A stretch of 64,000 nt of DNA. Source: Legionella anisa (GTDB lineage Bacteria > Pseudomonadota > Gammaproteobacteria > Legionellales > Legionellaceae). Position 1 is the first letter of the stretch. Each line of letters starts with the position of its first letter. The stretch is from NCBI RefSeq assembly GCF_001467525.1, contig NZ_LNXS01000029.1, forward strand, positions 124,001-188,000, written 5' to 3'. The position numbers and the translations under genes are program-made. The notes under the pieces were generated by a model. It was not told the origin of the DNA. It worked only from the letters and a program-made list of their open reading frames with translations, and did not search any database. Below, one piece after another: positions 8,408 to 18,419 of this stretch.

Positions 8408-10986
8408 GTAAGATCCTGAATTTGCTTTTGTCACGTACTGCAAATAAAAAAATTGAAAGGTTTTACCAAAGTTTTCTTCATCATCAAACTTCATTTTTTA
8501 CTACTATTTGCATTATTTTACTCCAAATAACGGCATGGACTTTTTTACGATTGGAATCATCCCGTTGGCAATGGGTGCGAAGAAATCATTACGCTTGGTT
8601 CCCGCACATTTCCCGAAAACATCCTCGCCCGGGAGACATATTCCGTTATTTAATTCAAAGCCTATGGCTTATTGTGTTATATACAGAACAAAAAAGAAGA
8701 ACGAGTCACAATCTTTGGCAAAGAGGCGTTAATTATTATTACTCTTGGATAGAAGGACTGCCGGAGAAGATCGAAGACAATAAAATAGCAAAACACACAG
8801 CAAAGTGTTTTAGCCAAACAAAAAGTATTGTGCGCCGTGTGCTGCTTATTATATTAACCATTTTTTCGGCCTTATTATTAGTAATTTGCATTACCCAGCC
8901 ATTTCAACCACTAGCACAATTTATTTTTGTGGTACTTCTATGGGGAATGGCTATGAGTATTCGTAAAGCTCCTGGTCATGCAAGTACTATTATGCTGGTT
9001 GTCCTCTCTGTGATTGTTTCATGCCGATACTTATGGTGGAGGTACGAATATACTTTAGTATGGGATGATACAGTGAGTGCTGTATTTGGAAGCTTACTTA
9101 TCTTTGCTGAGACCTATATTTGGCTGGTTATGATATTAGGATATTTTCAAAGTATTTGGCCATTAAATCGAAAGCCAATACCGTTACCTGCTGATCAGTC
9201 CGTCTGGCCTACTGTAGATATCATGATCACTACGTATAATGAGGATTTGAGTATATTAAAACCTGGTGTTTACTCGGCTCTAGGTTTGGATTGGCCTAAA
9301 GAAAAACTAAATATCTATATTCTGGATGATGGCAACCGTCCTGAATTTAAAGCATTTGCCGAGGAAGTAGGGGTACATTATATCGCGCGTCCTTCCCATG
9401 AACATGCAAAAGCAGGCAATGTCAACTATGCTCTAAAACAAACACATGGTGAGCTGGTAGCAATTTTTGATTGCGACTACGTTATTACCCATCCTTTTTT
9501 ACAGTTGACTGTTGGCTGGTTTTTAAAAGATGCCAATCTTGCTATTTTACAAACCCCACATCACTTTTTTTCACCTGATCCTTTCGAACGCAATTTGAAG
9601 TCGTTTCGAAAAACACCCAATGAAAGTGCTTTGTTTTATGGTGTGGTGCAAGATGGGAATGATACATGGAACGCAACTTACTTTTGTGGATCGAGCGGTA
9701 TCATACGTCGCTCTGCATTGGAAAAAATTGGTGGTCTGGCAGTAGAAAGCGTTACCGAAGACGCACACACCTCCTTGCGACTCCAACGTCTTGGTTATAA
9801 TTCCGCTTATATTCGCATTCCATTGGCAGCTGGCTTGGCAACAGAAAGTCTTGCAAGTCACGTGGGCCAGCGTATTCGTTGGGCACGCGGTATGGTACAG
9901 ATTTTACGCATGGATAATCCTTTGTTCGGTAAAGGGTTAGCTTTTGGACAACGACTTTGTTATTTTAATGCCATGTTGCATTTTCTTTCTGGCGTTCCCC
10001 GGTTAATTTTTTTCATTACACCAGCGGCGTTTTTGCTTTTAAACGCGTATGTAGTCTATGCATCTGGGGTAATGATACTACTTTATGCTTTACCTCATAT
10101 TGTTCATGCAATATTGACTAATAATCAAATTCAAGGTCGGTTTCGTCATTTTTTATGGAATGAAATTTATGAAACAGTAATGGCTTGGTATATTGCGGTT
10201 CCTACAACTATGGCTTTAATCAATCCACATAAGGGAAGATTTAACGTGACGCCTAAAGGGGATATTATTGCAGAAGAGCATGTAGATTGGCTGACAGCAC
10301 GACCGTATATCGTCTTATTGTGTATCAATATTGCTGGTTTAGCCGCTGCCGCTTTTCGATTGACTGTGGACCCAGCAGCTACAATTTTAGCGGTACTTAT
10401 TACTTCAGCCTGGTCTTTATATAATATAGCTATTCTTGGTGGTGCCCTGGGAGTAAGTATTGAGGCAAGACAAAGACGTAGAGCGCCTCGCGTGACGTTT
10501 ATTATGCCAGCAGCAATTATGCGATCTGATGGTCATGTATATCAATGTATCCTTAAGAATTATTCTGATAGGGGAGCAGGTATACAAATGGAAGAGCAAG
10601 ACTTACTTCGCATAGGAGAAGAGATAACTCTTCTCCTCAAACGAGGAGAAGACGAATTTGCTTTCCCTGGAACTATTGCTTATACATTTTATCGCAATGC
10701 AGGTATTAAGTTACATGAGCTATCTTTGAGACAAAATATCGATTTTATCCAGTGTACTTTTGCGCGAGCAGATGTTTGGTCATTATGGCAAGAAGAATTT
10801 AGTCAGGATAAACCTCTGAAAAGTATGCGTGATGTATTTGCACTGGATTTGCGTGGTTATTACGATATCATAGGATTTACACCGCGTAGAATTCGTAAGT
10901 TACTTATAGACTTTACCAACGCAATTATTTGGATGGGGACATTTTTGCCACATCGACCGAGACCTAGACCAAAGAGTAATCTCTAG
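8404..10986 (+). CDS. bcsA: Cellulose synthase catalytic subunit, UDP-forming, PilZ-containing
   Basis: Polymerises UDP-glucose into beta-1,4-glucan and passes it through the inner membrane. All family-2 glycosyltransferase marks are present: LDDGNRPEF near residue 307, DCDYV near 356, the TED catalytic-base motif near 450, QRIRW near 487, and the gating loop FNVTPKG near 612. The C-terminal PilZ domain has the RxxxR c-di-GMP element within RQRRRAPR near 690 and NYSDRGAG near 718. An N-terminal extension with membrane segments, as in the 872-residue E. coli protein, is present; here it totals 860 residues. The start overlaps the bcsQ remnant (ATGA). Activity should depend on c-di-GMP, possibly from the GGDEF protein at 14446-15594. 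Confidence 0.97.
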   Translation: MSKILNLLLSRTANKKIERFYQSFLHHQTSFFTTICIILLQITAWTFLRLESSRWQWVRRNHYAWFPHISRKHPRPGDIFRYLIQSLWLIVLYTEQKRRTSHNLWQRGVNYYYSWIEGLPEKIEDNKIAKHTAKCFSQTKSIVRRVLLIILTIFSALLLVICITQPFQPLAQFIFVVLLWGMAMSIRKAPGHASTIMLVVLSVIVSCRYLWWRYEYTLVWDDTVSAVFGSLLIFAETYIWLVMILGYFQSIWPLNRKPIPLPADQSVWPTVDIMITTYNEDLSILKPGVYSALGLDWPKEKLNIYILDDGNRPEFKAFAEEVGVHYIARPSHEHAKAGNVNYALKQTHGELVAIFDCDYVITHPFLQLTVGWFLKDANLAILQTPHHFFSPDPFERNLKSFRKTPNESALFYGVVQDGNDTWNATYFCGSSGIIRRSALEKIGGLAVESVTEDAHTSLRLQRLGYNSAYIRIPLAAGLATESLASHVGQRIRWARGMVQILRMDNPLFGKGLAFGQRLCYFNAMLHFLSGVPRLIFFITPAAFLLLNAYVVYASGVMILLYALPHIVHAILTNNQIQGRFRHFLWNEIYETVMAWYIAVPTTMALINPHKGRFNVTPKGDIIAEEHVDWLTARPYIVLLCINIAGLAAAAFRLTVDPAATILAVLITSAWSLYNIAILGGALGVSIEARQRRRAPRVTFIMPAAIMRSDGHVYQCILKNYSDRGAGIQMEEQDLLRIGEEITLLLKRGEDEFAFPGTIAYTFYRNAGIKLHELSLRQNIDFIQCTFARADVWSLWQEEFSQDKPLKSMRDVFALDLRGYYDIIGFTPRRIRKLLIDFTNAIIWMGTFLPHRPRPRPKSNL

Positions 10987-11034
10987 GCAGGGATTGCTGA
11001 AGTTAGAAATAAAATTAAACTAATGGATGAGATA

Positions 11035-13281
11035 ATGATAAGAAAAATAATTTGGATTACATTACTGGTTTTTGGATTTCATTTACACGCTGCTCCTGTT
11101 GTTACAACAAATCCAGACCAGATTGCAAAACCTATATTATCTGTTCCAGCCAATGTTCCAACACGAAAAGTTAAGTTATATTTTAATAATTTAAATCAGC
11201 AGCAAGGCAATTTTACTTTAGGTAACTTCACTACAGGAAGAAATATCGAGTTTACCATGCGTAAAGATGAATTGATATTTCAAGCAGCATTACATTTGCA
11301 ATTTATCCCTTCACCCTCACTTATTCCTTTGCTGTCGCAACTTAAAATTTATCTAAATGACCAATTGGTCGACGTGATCGCAATTAGTGCTGAACAATTA
11401 GGTAAATTGAATTCCATAGACATACCCATCGATTCTCGTTTTATCAATGATTTTAACCGTCTCCGTCTTGAGTTTATCGGTCATTATAAAGCGATTTGTG
11501 AAAATCCAGCACACAGTTCAATATGGATGGATATTGACAAGAACAGCTATCTTGAGTTGAATTTCCAAACCTTACTTTTGAAAAATGATCTCTCACATTT
11601 TCCTGCGCCTTTTTTTGACCCACTAGATAAGAATCGGTTAAATCTACCCATTATATTTTCTGAGCAACCTAATTTGGCGCAACAGCGTGCTGCAGCAATT
11701 CTGGCATCATGGTTTGGAAGTAAGGCTCTATGGCGTGGATCGACTTTCCCTGTTTTGTATAATCAGGTACCTACAAGCAATGCCATAATATTTGCGACGA
11801 ATGCGCAAAGACCTAATTTCTTGAAAAATTATAAAACTGTGCAAGCTCCTACAGTCGAAATGATAAGTCATCCAAATAATCCCTATATTAAATTACTGGT
11901 GATTTCGGGACGTGATGATAAGGATTTAGTAACTGCTGTCCAGGGCATAGCGCAAGGTAATGTCCTTTTTCGAGGACCAAGCGTTAGTATCGATAACGTA
12001 AAAATGTTACAACCTCGAAAGCCTTATGATGCGCCAAACTGGATACCTACCTATAAGCCAGTAACTTTTGCAAAATTAAAAGAATTTGACGAGCAACTCC
12101 AAACAAAAGGGTTTACTCCTTTTCCCATCTCTCTTAGATTTAATATCCCACCTGATTTATTTTTGCATCAAAGCAGAGGTATTGATTTATTCTTAAAGTA
12201 TCGTTACTCATTACCGCCAGCAGCAAGTATTTCACAGCTGCAGATTAGTCTGAATAATTCCTTTGTAAAAAGCTATATGTTGGAGCCCAAGGGAGAGAAC
12301 GCTTTTGCAGGAAATATGGCAGTAACAAGTAAACAACTCTATATTCCAGCAAAATTAGGGGCACATAACCAATTTACCTTTGATTTTGCATATGGAACAC
12401 AAGTGGCTGGAGGAGTGCAAAATGAACAATGCATTACTTATCAGGTAATTAATAATTTAGGAGTAATTGATGATGCTTCAACTTTAGATCTCTCCAATTA
12501 TTATCATTATATTGCAATGCCTAATCTCAATGCGTTCATGAGTTCAGGTTTTCCTTTTAGTATTTTGGCTGATCTGTCACAAACGGTAGTTTATATTGAT
12601 CCACAATCAAAACCTGAAGCAGTGACTTCTTTGCTTAATGTTTCGGGTAACATTGGGGCAGCAACAGGTTATCCTGTTTTAGCGATGACTTTGACAGATA
12701 ACTGGTCTCAAGTTAAAAATAAAGATGCTGATATTTTAATTATTGGTACGTTACCTAAAGACCTTCGTGATAATGATGATCTTAATCTGCTGATTAATAA
12801 AACCCAAGATTGGATTAAAAAACCTTTAAATAGAAATGCAATGCCAGATACACAACGACTGACTCCTTTCAGTGCAGCTGAAAGTAAAACTACCGTCACT
12901 GCAATGGGTTCTGTAGCAGCTATTTTCGGTATCCAATCCCCATATTACAAAAAACGCAGTATTGTTGCTTTATTAGCTGAAAGTCAGCAAGGTTTTGATC
13001 TACTCAATAGGGCATTAACTAATAATAAAAATGTTGACAAAATCTTTGGTTCCGTGGCTGTAATCCGTGACTCTGGAATTAATAGTTTACGGGTAGGTAA
13101 TAAGTACTATCTGGGATATCTACCATTATTGGATCGACTTTGGGAGTCGTTGCAAAAACATCCAATTAGTCTAGCACTTTTATCTCTTTTGGCTGCTGTA
13201 ATTATTACATTCTTGATGTGGAATGGTTTGTCAGCCCTCATCCGACATCGTTTGAAAGGCACTCAAAAGGATAAAACGTGA
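11035..13281 (+). CDS. bcsB: Cellulose synthase regulatory subunit BcsB
   Basis: Periplasmic, membrane-anchored partner of BcsA that guides the nascent glucan. The protein has an N-terminal signal peptide (MIRKIIWITLLVFGFHLHA), a long beta-rich periplasmic body with the carbohydrate-binding/flavodoxin-like alternation typical of BcsB, and one C-terminal transmembrane helix (LALLSLLAAVIITFLMW) followed by a basic tail. An in-frame ATG at 11023 adds four residues; 11035 is preferred because GGATGAG lies just before it and it starts the signal peptide cleanly. It is 36-48 bases after bcsA and overlaps bcsZ by GTGA, so all are one transcript. Confidence 0.93.
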   Translation: MIRKIIWITLLVFGFHLHAAPVVTTNPDQIAKPILSVPANVPTRKVKLYFNNLNQQQGNFTLGNFTTGRNIEFTMRKDELIFQAALHLQFIPSPSLIPLLSQLKIYLNDQLVDVIAISAEQLGKLNSIDIPIDSRFINDFNRLRLEFIGHYKAICENPAHSSIWMDIDKNSYLELNFQTLLLKNDLSHFPAPFFDPLDKNRLNLPIIFSEQPNLAQQRAAAILASWFGSKALWRGSTFPVLYNQVPTSNAIIFATNAQRPNFLKNYKTVQAPTVEMISHPNNPYIKLLVISGRDDKDLVTAVQGIAQGNVLFRGPSVSIDNVKMLQPRKPYDAPNWIPTYKPVTFAKLKEFDEQLQTKGFTPFPISLRFNIPPDLFLHQSRGIDLFLKYRYSLPPAASISQLQISLNNSFVKSYMLEPKGENAFAGNMAVTSKQLYIPAKLGAHNQFTFDFAYGTQVAGGVQNEQCITYQVINNLGVIDDASTLDLSNYYHYIAMPNLNAFMSSGFPFSILADLSQTVVYIDPQSKPEAVTSLLNVSGNIGAATGYPVLAMTLTDNWSQVKNKDADILIIGTLPKDLRDNDDLNLLINKTQDWIKKPLNRNAMPDTQRLTPFSAAESKTTVTAMGSVAAIFGIQSPYYKKRSIVALLAESQQGFDLLNRALTNNKNVDKIFGSVAVIRDSGINSLRVGNKYYLGYLPLLDRLWESLQKHPISLALLSLLAAVIITFLMWNGLSALIRHRLKGTQKDKT

Positions 13282-14375
13282 TTTTTAAATTAAAAAATAA
13301 GAAGTGCTTATTAATTATTATTTTATTTATATTGGGTATTTGTAACGTCATGGCAAGTACCCAATGGCCAATTTGGGAGAAATTTAAGCAGTACTACATC
13401 AGTACGGATGGACGAGTCATTGATCCACAACTTCCGGAAAGAAAAACTACTTCTGAGGGGCAAAGTTATGGATTATTCTTTGCTTTAGTTGCTCATGATC
13501 AACCTATGTTTGATAAATTATTACACTGGACTGAAAAAAATCTTGCTGCAGGTGATTTGGGGGCGCACTTACCTGCATGGGAATGGGGACAAAATACTCA
13601 AAAAAAATGGACTGTTTTAGACCGTAATTCGGCTGCTGATTCTGACTTATGGATTGCTTATAGTTTACTGGAAGCAGGACGCCTATGGAACAATAAGCGC
13701 TATGATTCTCTTGGTAAAAAGCTTCTTCAACGTATTCTGAAGGAAGAGGTAGTTCAAATTCCAGGATTTGGACTCATGCTACTTCCAGGTAAGTTCGGGT
13801 TTAATTTTAAAAACTACTGGCGTCTTAATCCCAGTTATTTACCGCCTCAGTTATTTGCCCGATTTACTCAACTCAACAGCCAATGGAATATCCTTGAGCG
13901 AAATAGCAGACGGTTGTTGTTAGAAACTTCCCCCAAAGGATTTGCGCCGGATTGGGTTATTTGGAAAAAGAATCATGGCTGGCAACCTGATCTAAAGCAT
14001 CCTAATTTAGGTAGTTATAATGCGATTCGTGTTTATCTTTGGGTAGGGATGTTAGCTCAGGATGCACCTCAGGCAGCAGAATTGATAAAACACTTTTTGC
14101 CTATTATTGGACTGACGCAACAATTGGGGGCTCCACCAGAAGAAATTAATATTCTGACGGGTAAAACAGAAGGCAAAGGCTCTATTGGTTTTGCTGCTGC
14201 ACTATTACCATTATTAGCAAATAATCCTTCAGAGCTTGCAGTACAAAGACAGCGTATTGATGCAGAGGAACTGACTGCTGACAGTTATTACAGCTCCGTA
14301 CTCAGACTTTTTGGTCAGGGTTGGGATCAAAATCGATATCGTTTTAACGCTCAAGGCGAGTTGGTATTGCCATAG
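13278..14375 (+). CDS. bcsZ: Periplasmic endo-1,4-beta-glucanase of the cellulose operon (GH8)
   Basis: Hydrolyses beta-1,4-glucan in the periplasm during cellulose export. It has a signal peptide (LLIIILFILGICNVMA) and then the GH8 pattern: TTSEGQSYGLFFAL with the acid Glu, DSDLWIAYSLLEAGR, and SYNAIRVYLW. The 365-residue length is standard. The start is GTG 13278, overlapping the bcsB stop. The stop codon TAG is the first three bases of a REP-type repeat (TAGCCTGGG..), so repeat insertion may have set the C-terminus. bcsC does not follow here; it lies 12 kb away on the other strand. Confidence 0.95.
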   Translation: MIFKLKNKKCLLIIILFILGICNVMASTQWPIWEKFKQYYISTDGRVIDPQLPERKTTSEGQSYGLFFALVAHDQPMFDKLLHWTEKNLAAGDLGAHLPAWEWGQNTQKKWTVLDRNSAADSDLWIAYSLLEAGRLWNNKRYDSLGKKLLQRILKEEVVQIPGFGLMLLPGKFGFNFKNYWRLNPSYLPPQLFARFTQLNSQWNILERNSRRLLLETSPKGFAPDWVIWKKNHGWQPDLKHPNLGSYNAIRVYLWVGMLAQDAPQAAELIKHFLPIIGLTQQLGAPPEEINILTGKTEGKGSIGFAAALLPLLANNPSELAVQRQRIDAEELTADSYYSSVLRLFGQGWDQNRYRFNAQGELVLP

Positions 14376-14402
14376 CCTGGGTGCAGCGAAGCGAAACCTA
14401 GG
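14373..14402. repeat. REP-like half-site, copy 1
   Basis: TAGCCTGGGTGCAGCGAAGCG then AAACCTAGG; a single arm of the palindrome family found throughout the window. It overlaps the bcsZ stop codon. Confidence 0.75.
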
Positions 14403-14445
14403 AATTTTTACTTAACTAAGCTCAGATCCTGTCACACATCAAAGC

Positions 14446-15594
14446 CTACGGAGAGTCATTCCATTCTTTTACAACTATTTTGTTTTTGCCTTCGTTTTTA
14501 GCCTGATAAAGCGCTTCATCCGCTAATGCAATTAAATTATCAATTTTGAACTTATTAGATGGTGTAGATACTATGCCCATACTTAAGGTGACGTCCTTCA
14601 TTATCGATTTTTTCTTCGATTTTTTGTTATTGAATTGTTTATTAAATGAATAACAAACGGCGAGACTGTTCTCAATAGTTTGGTTCACAAGAATGACGAA
14701 AAACTCATCACCGCCAACACGACAAATCGTATCATTAGCACGGCGAAATGATTTTTTTAATAATCCAGCAACAAAAATTAAAAAATTATCACCATAAGTA
14801 TGTCCTAGATTGTCATTGATCAGTTTAAAGTTATCTACATCAATAGAAACCAGAACTATTGTGTAATTATTACGCTGAGCGTTTTCATATTCCTTCTGCA
14901 ATATTAATTGAAAATAACGTCTGTTATATAAACCGGTTAACGCATCGGTTATGGAGAGTGTTTCTAAGTCATCAATTAATTTTTCTTTTTCTCGAGATAA
15001 CAAAAATACTTTATTTAACAAAGAATTATTCATTCTTGCAGAAAAGTTCAGCACTATAAAAAAAAATATAAACATAAATGCAAGAACTATTCTTTCTTCT
15101 TTATATATCCAATAGTTATAAACGATCAGCTGGAAAAAGATAGGGGAGACATACGCATAATAAGCCGGAAGATAGACAGACAGCGAAGCTATTGCACCAG
15201 CACTTAATCCACCTAACATTAAAACAATAATAAATTCTTGTCCAACAGATATATAGGGGAACATAAGGCAATAAAAGCTTCCCCAGGCAACTCCTATGGT
15301 GAGTGTGAGCAGAGTAAAATAAATTAAAATATGGGGATGTTCATACCGTTCTTTTTTGAAAAGGTAATGACAAAAAAACCATTTAAATGTACTGAGCAAA
15401 ATAACGGGAGTTATCCATAGAACCATTGACAAAGGAACGTTCCAATACAGGAGTTCTAATGCCAATAATACAGCTAAAATGATATTAAAAGGTATGGCGC
15501 GCAGCGATCCTTCCAAAAGAAATTCAATTTTCTCTTTATGGAGTGAGGTCAATTTTAAATCTCTACAATCCTTTGTATCTATAGTATAGCGCAT
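14446..15594 (-). CDS. Membrane-bound diguanylate cyclase (GGDEF)
   Basis: Makes c-di-GMP from two GTP. Residues 30-195 contain about six hydrophobic helices (a membrane sensor region), followed by a short linker and a GGDEF domain. Catalytic motif RVGGDEFF is near residue 293, and DVDNFKLINDNLGHTYGD binds metal and substrate. An inhibitory I-site RAND (RxxD) sits exactly five residues before GGDEF, so product inhibition is expected. It is convergent with bcsZ. Because BcsA carries a PilZ domain, this enzyme is a natural local source of activator (inference from position only). Confidence 0.92.
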   Translation of the reverse strand: MRYTIDTKDCRDLKLTSLHKEKIEFLLEGSLRAIPFNIILAVLLALELLYWNVPLSMVLWITPVILLSTFKWFFCHYLFKKERYEHPHILIYFTLLTLTIGVAWGSFYCLMFPYISVGQEFIIVLMLGGLSAGAIASLSVYLPAYYAYVSPIFFQLIVYNYWIYKEERIVLAFMFIFFFIVLNFSARMNNSLLNKVFLLSREKEKLIDDLETLSITDALTGLYNRRYFQLILQKEYENAQRNNYTIVLVSIDVDNFKLINDNLGHTYGDNFLIFVAGLLKKSFRRANDTICRVGGDEFFVILVNQTIENSLAVCYSFNKQFNNKKSKKKSIMKDVTLSMGIVSTPSNKFKIDNLIALADEALYQAKNEGKNKIVVKEWNDSP

Positions 15595-15640
15595 ACCATG
15601 GAGTGAAAAGTTTTTAATTATCTGTACTAGTGCAACGTCA

Positions 15641-15675
15641 CGGAACCCGGGTTTCGCTGCGCTGAACCCAGTCTA
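15641..15675. repeat. REP-like half-site, copy 2
   Basis: CGGAACCCGGGTTTCGCTGCG then CTGAACCCAGTCTA: the right arm of the REP family, degenerate, between the GGDEF gene and recQ. Confidence 0.6.
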
Positions 15676-15715
15676 TAATTCTTCCTAGTTTAGCAAAATA
15701 CATTGCAAATTAATT

Positions 15716-17533
15716 TTATTCGCTGTATTCATTCAATACCTTAAGGAACTGACTTCCATAATGAGCTAATTTGTGTTGACCTACTCCGGGAACTGCAAGT
15801 AACTGTTCCAAATTTTTAGGTTTTACTTCGGCCATTGCATGTAAGGTTGCATCGCTGAAAATCATAAATGGTGGTTTATTTTCTTCATCTGCCAGTTGGC
15901 GTCTTAATGCACGAAGCAATTCGAATAATGGGGTGTTCGTCGTTTCAATTGAGCGTCGTTCTTTTGTTTTCTTTTTACTCCGTTTCAGATCATAACTGGG
16001 TAAAGTAAGCGAGATTTTTTCTTCACCTTTAAGCAAAGGAATGGCTTTGGGTGTTAATTTAAGAACATTAAAGTGATTCATGTCCTGCACACAATATTCT
16101 TTATGAATGAGTTGCCAGGCCAAGTGCTTCCAATAGTGGACAGATTTGTCTTTACCGATGCCAAAGGTACTTATTTGTTCATGACCGTATTGTTTTATTT
16201 TATCTGAAGAACTGCCGCGCAATACGTCTATGGTATGTGTTAAACCATAATTTTGCCGTAATCGATAAATACAGGATAAGAATTTTTGCGCATCTTCTGT
16301 TGCATCAGCGGTTATTGGTGGATTTTCACAGACATCGCAATATTGACATTCCGTATCACAAGGTTCATCAAAATAACGTAATAAAATTTGGCGGCGACAA
16401 TAGGATGCTTCAGCGAAAGCAAGCATGTGGTTGAGCTTATTGGTTTCAACCCGTCTTTGTTCATCGAGCGGGTTATTAATAATCCAGGAGCGTAATCGTG
16501 CACTATCTGCTGGATCATAGAGTAACAGTGCTTGGGCTGGCAATCCATCACGTCCAGCACGTCCTGTTTCTTGGTAGTAGCCTTCAATATTTTTAGGTAA
16601 ATCATGATGAACAACGAAACGAACATTAGATTTATCAATCCCCATCCCAAAAGCGATCGTGGCAACAACAATGTCAATGCGATCGTGCCTGAATAAAGTT
16701 TGGACTTCTCGGCGTTCTTTATGAGAAAGTCCAGCATGATAGGCACGAGCTTTGAAACCGATTTCTTGTAATTTTTTGGCAAGATTTTCTACGCTGGTGC
16801 GGGTGCCGCAATAAATAATCCCTGATTGTTGTTCTACTGTTTGCAAAAACTGATTTAATTGCTTCACTGCATTGGTTTTAGGGACTACTTTATAATGGAT
16901 ATTGGGTCTATTAAATGAAGCAATGTATTTTTTGGGTGAATAGTTTAATTGATTAACAATATCCTGGCGTGTTTGTTTATCAGCAGTTGCAGTTAAAGCA
17001 ATAATCGGAATATCAGGAAAATGGTTTTTTAAAATACCTAAAGCAGAATATTCGGGTCGAAAATCATGCCCCCATTGAGAGATGCAATGGGCTTCATCAA
17101 TGGCAAAAAGTGCGATATGGCATTCTTTTAAGCGCTCCAGGAATGATGTGCTAATTAGCCGTTCAGGAGCGATATACAGTAAATCCAATTCATTATGATG
17201 TAATTGCATTAATACGTTTTTTGCCTCTTCACTGGTTAAAGAGGAGTTATAATATGCAGCACGAATTCCCTGTAATCTAAGTGCAGCCACTTGGTCTTCC
17301 ATTAATGCAATCAATGGAGAAACAACAATACCTATTCCTGGTCTTACTATGGCAGGTATTTGATAGCATAGAGACTTCCCACCTCCTGTGGGCATTAAAA
17401 CGAGAACGTCATATCCTGCAATAACATCATGAATGATGTCTTCCTGAGGTGTTCTAAACGAGTCAAAACCAAAATATTCTTTGAGTACGGCAAGTGAGTT
17501 ATTACGAATTACAGGTGCTGCAAGAGTTTCCAT
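15716..17533 (-). CDS. recQ: ATP-dependent DNA helicase RecQ
   Basis: A 3'-5' helicase in recombination and replication-fork repair. Motifs: MPTGGGKSLCYQ (Walker A, near 50), DEAHCISQWGHDF (motif II plus aromatic loop), TATADKQTRQDI, QETGRAGRDGLP (motif VI), and a zinc site CRRQ...CDTECQYC in the RQC region. A winged-helix region and a C-terminal HRDC domain (LEQLLAVPGVGQHKL) follow. 605 residues is typical. The AGGA before ATG 17533 is the terminal inverted repeat of the MITE-like element just upstream, so the element has become the translation initiation region. Confidence 0.96.
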   Translation of the reverse strand: METLAAPVIRNNSLAVLKEYFGFDSFRTPQEDIIHDVIAGYDVLVLMPTGGGKSLCYQIPAIVRPGIGIVVSPLIALMEDQVAALRLQGIRAAYYNSSLTSEEAKNVLMQLHHNELDLLYIAPERLISTSFLERLKECHIALFAIDEAHCISQWGHDFRPEYSALGILKNHFPDIPIIALTATADKQTRQDIVNQLNYSPKKYIASFNRPNIHYKVVPKTNAVKQLNQFLQTVEQQSGIIYCGTRTSVENLAKKLQEIGFKARAYHAGLSHKERREVQTLFRHDRIDIVVATIAFGMGIDKSNVRFVVHHDLPKNIEGYYQETGRAGRDGLPAQALLLYDPADSARLRSWIINNPLDEQRRVETNKLNHMLAFAEASYCRRQILLRYFDEPCDTECQYCDVCENPPITADATEDAQKFLSCIYRLRQNYGLTHTIDVLRGSSSDKIKQYGHEQISTFGIGKDKSVHYWKHLAWQLIHKEYCVQDMNHFNVLKLTPKAIPLLKGEEKISLTLPSYDLKRSKKKTKERRSIETTNTPLFELLRALRRQLADEENKPPFMIFSDATLHAMAEVKPKNLEQLLAVPGVGQHKLAHYGSQFLKVLNEYSE

Positions 17534-17540
17534 GTATTAT

Positions 17541-17714
17541 CCTAGAAAAAGCAGTTGAAACCCGCGACGCAAGCTAAAGGTACTCAATCTGCCGGATTTT
17601 TGAATTTTTTCACTCACCGTAGCGGTGACTACTGCTTTCGCGAAAAAAATTCAAAAAAATCCATTATCTTCAGCACCTTTAATTTGCTCGCTACGGTCTA
17701 CTGCTTTTTCTAGG
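17541..17714. repeat. Palindromic MITE-like element, family A, copy 2
   Basis: 174 bp with a perfect 15-bp terminal inverted repeat (CCTAGAAAAAGCAGT / ACTGCTTTTTCTAGG) and a self-complementary interior. It has the same orientation relative to the downstream gene as the copy in bcsC. It ends 8 bases from the recQ start codon and contributes its Shine-Dalgarno sequence. Confidence 0.88.
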
Positions 17715-17797
17715 ATTATTCTTATTTTTTTTCACGAGCAGGAAATTTGCAATCATATCATTATCCTTAAAAAAGCAGTAGACCGCTTTTTTAAGAA

Positions 17798-18352
17798 TTA
17801 TGGTTTGGAAATAAAAGCATTATCTTTTATATAAAAGCGCAGTAATTTTTCTGCCCAATCTTTTGCATAATGAACCCCAATTCTTGGTTTTTCCACAATG
17901 GTAAACGGATTTTGGTTTTCTGCTTCCGCAATGTAAAAAATATCGCCGGTTAAATCATGTTGATTCAATTGTTTATCTATATGCATTGCTTTGGAAAGAA
18001 GTCCGGGACCCTGCGTTCGTCCTTGAATGTTTTTGATGGGTTCGACAGCACGTAACAAGATTGCAGAACCTGTACCCTCATTTTCTGTAACAACATTGGT
18101 ACAATAATACATTCCATAAATTAAATAGATATAGGCATATCCAGCTGGACCAAACATGACTTTCGTTCTTTGGGTAAGGCCTTTAGAGGAATGGGAGGCG
18201 AGATCATGTTGTCCTAGATACGCTTCTACCTCGACAATCCTTCCTATATATTCAAGTCCGGATTGATTATGGATAAGGTATTTTCCTAAAAGCTCTTTGG
18301 CAACACGAATTGTATCACGTTCATAAAATGTTCTAGGTATTTTTCGAAGCAT
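17798..18352 (-). CDS. 3-methyladenine DNA glycosylase (AAG/Mpg family)
   Basis: Removes alkylated purines to start base excision repair. Family marks: FYERDTIRVAKELLGK, the catalytic-region VEVEAYLGQHDLASHSSKG, RTKVMFGPAGYAYIYLIYGM, and LLRAVEPI...GPGLLSKAM. The open frame reaches TTG 18382, but ATG 18352 has AGAG just upstream and aligns with family N-termini, giving 184 residues. It is divergent from the acyl-CoA dehydrogenase gene. Confidence 0.92.
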   Translation of the reverse strand: MLRKIPRTFYERDTIRVAKELLGKYLIHNQSGLEYIGRIVEVEAYLGQHDLASHSSKGLTQRTKVMFGPAGYAYIYLIYGMYYCTNVVTENEGTGSAILLRAVEPIKNIQGRTQGPGLLSKAMHIDKQLNQHDLTGDIFYIAEAENQNPFTIVEKPRIGVHYAKDWAEKLLRFYIKDNAFISKP

Positions 18353-18419
18353 ATCTCTTTCATGGATGATAAAAATTCGCAATAATAATACATTTAAATA
18401 AATTTTCTAAGGATAGTTT

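Noticed and set aside
16312-16782. 156-residue frame antisense-offset within recQ
   Set aside because: It is a shifted frame on the same strand as recQ, fully inside the helicase gene, without its own start signal.
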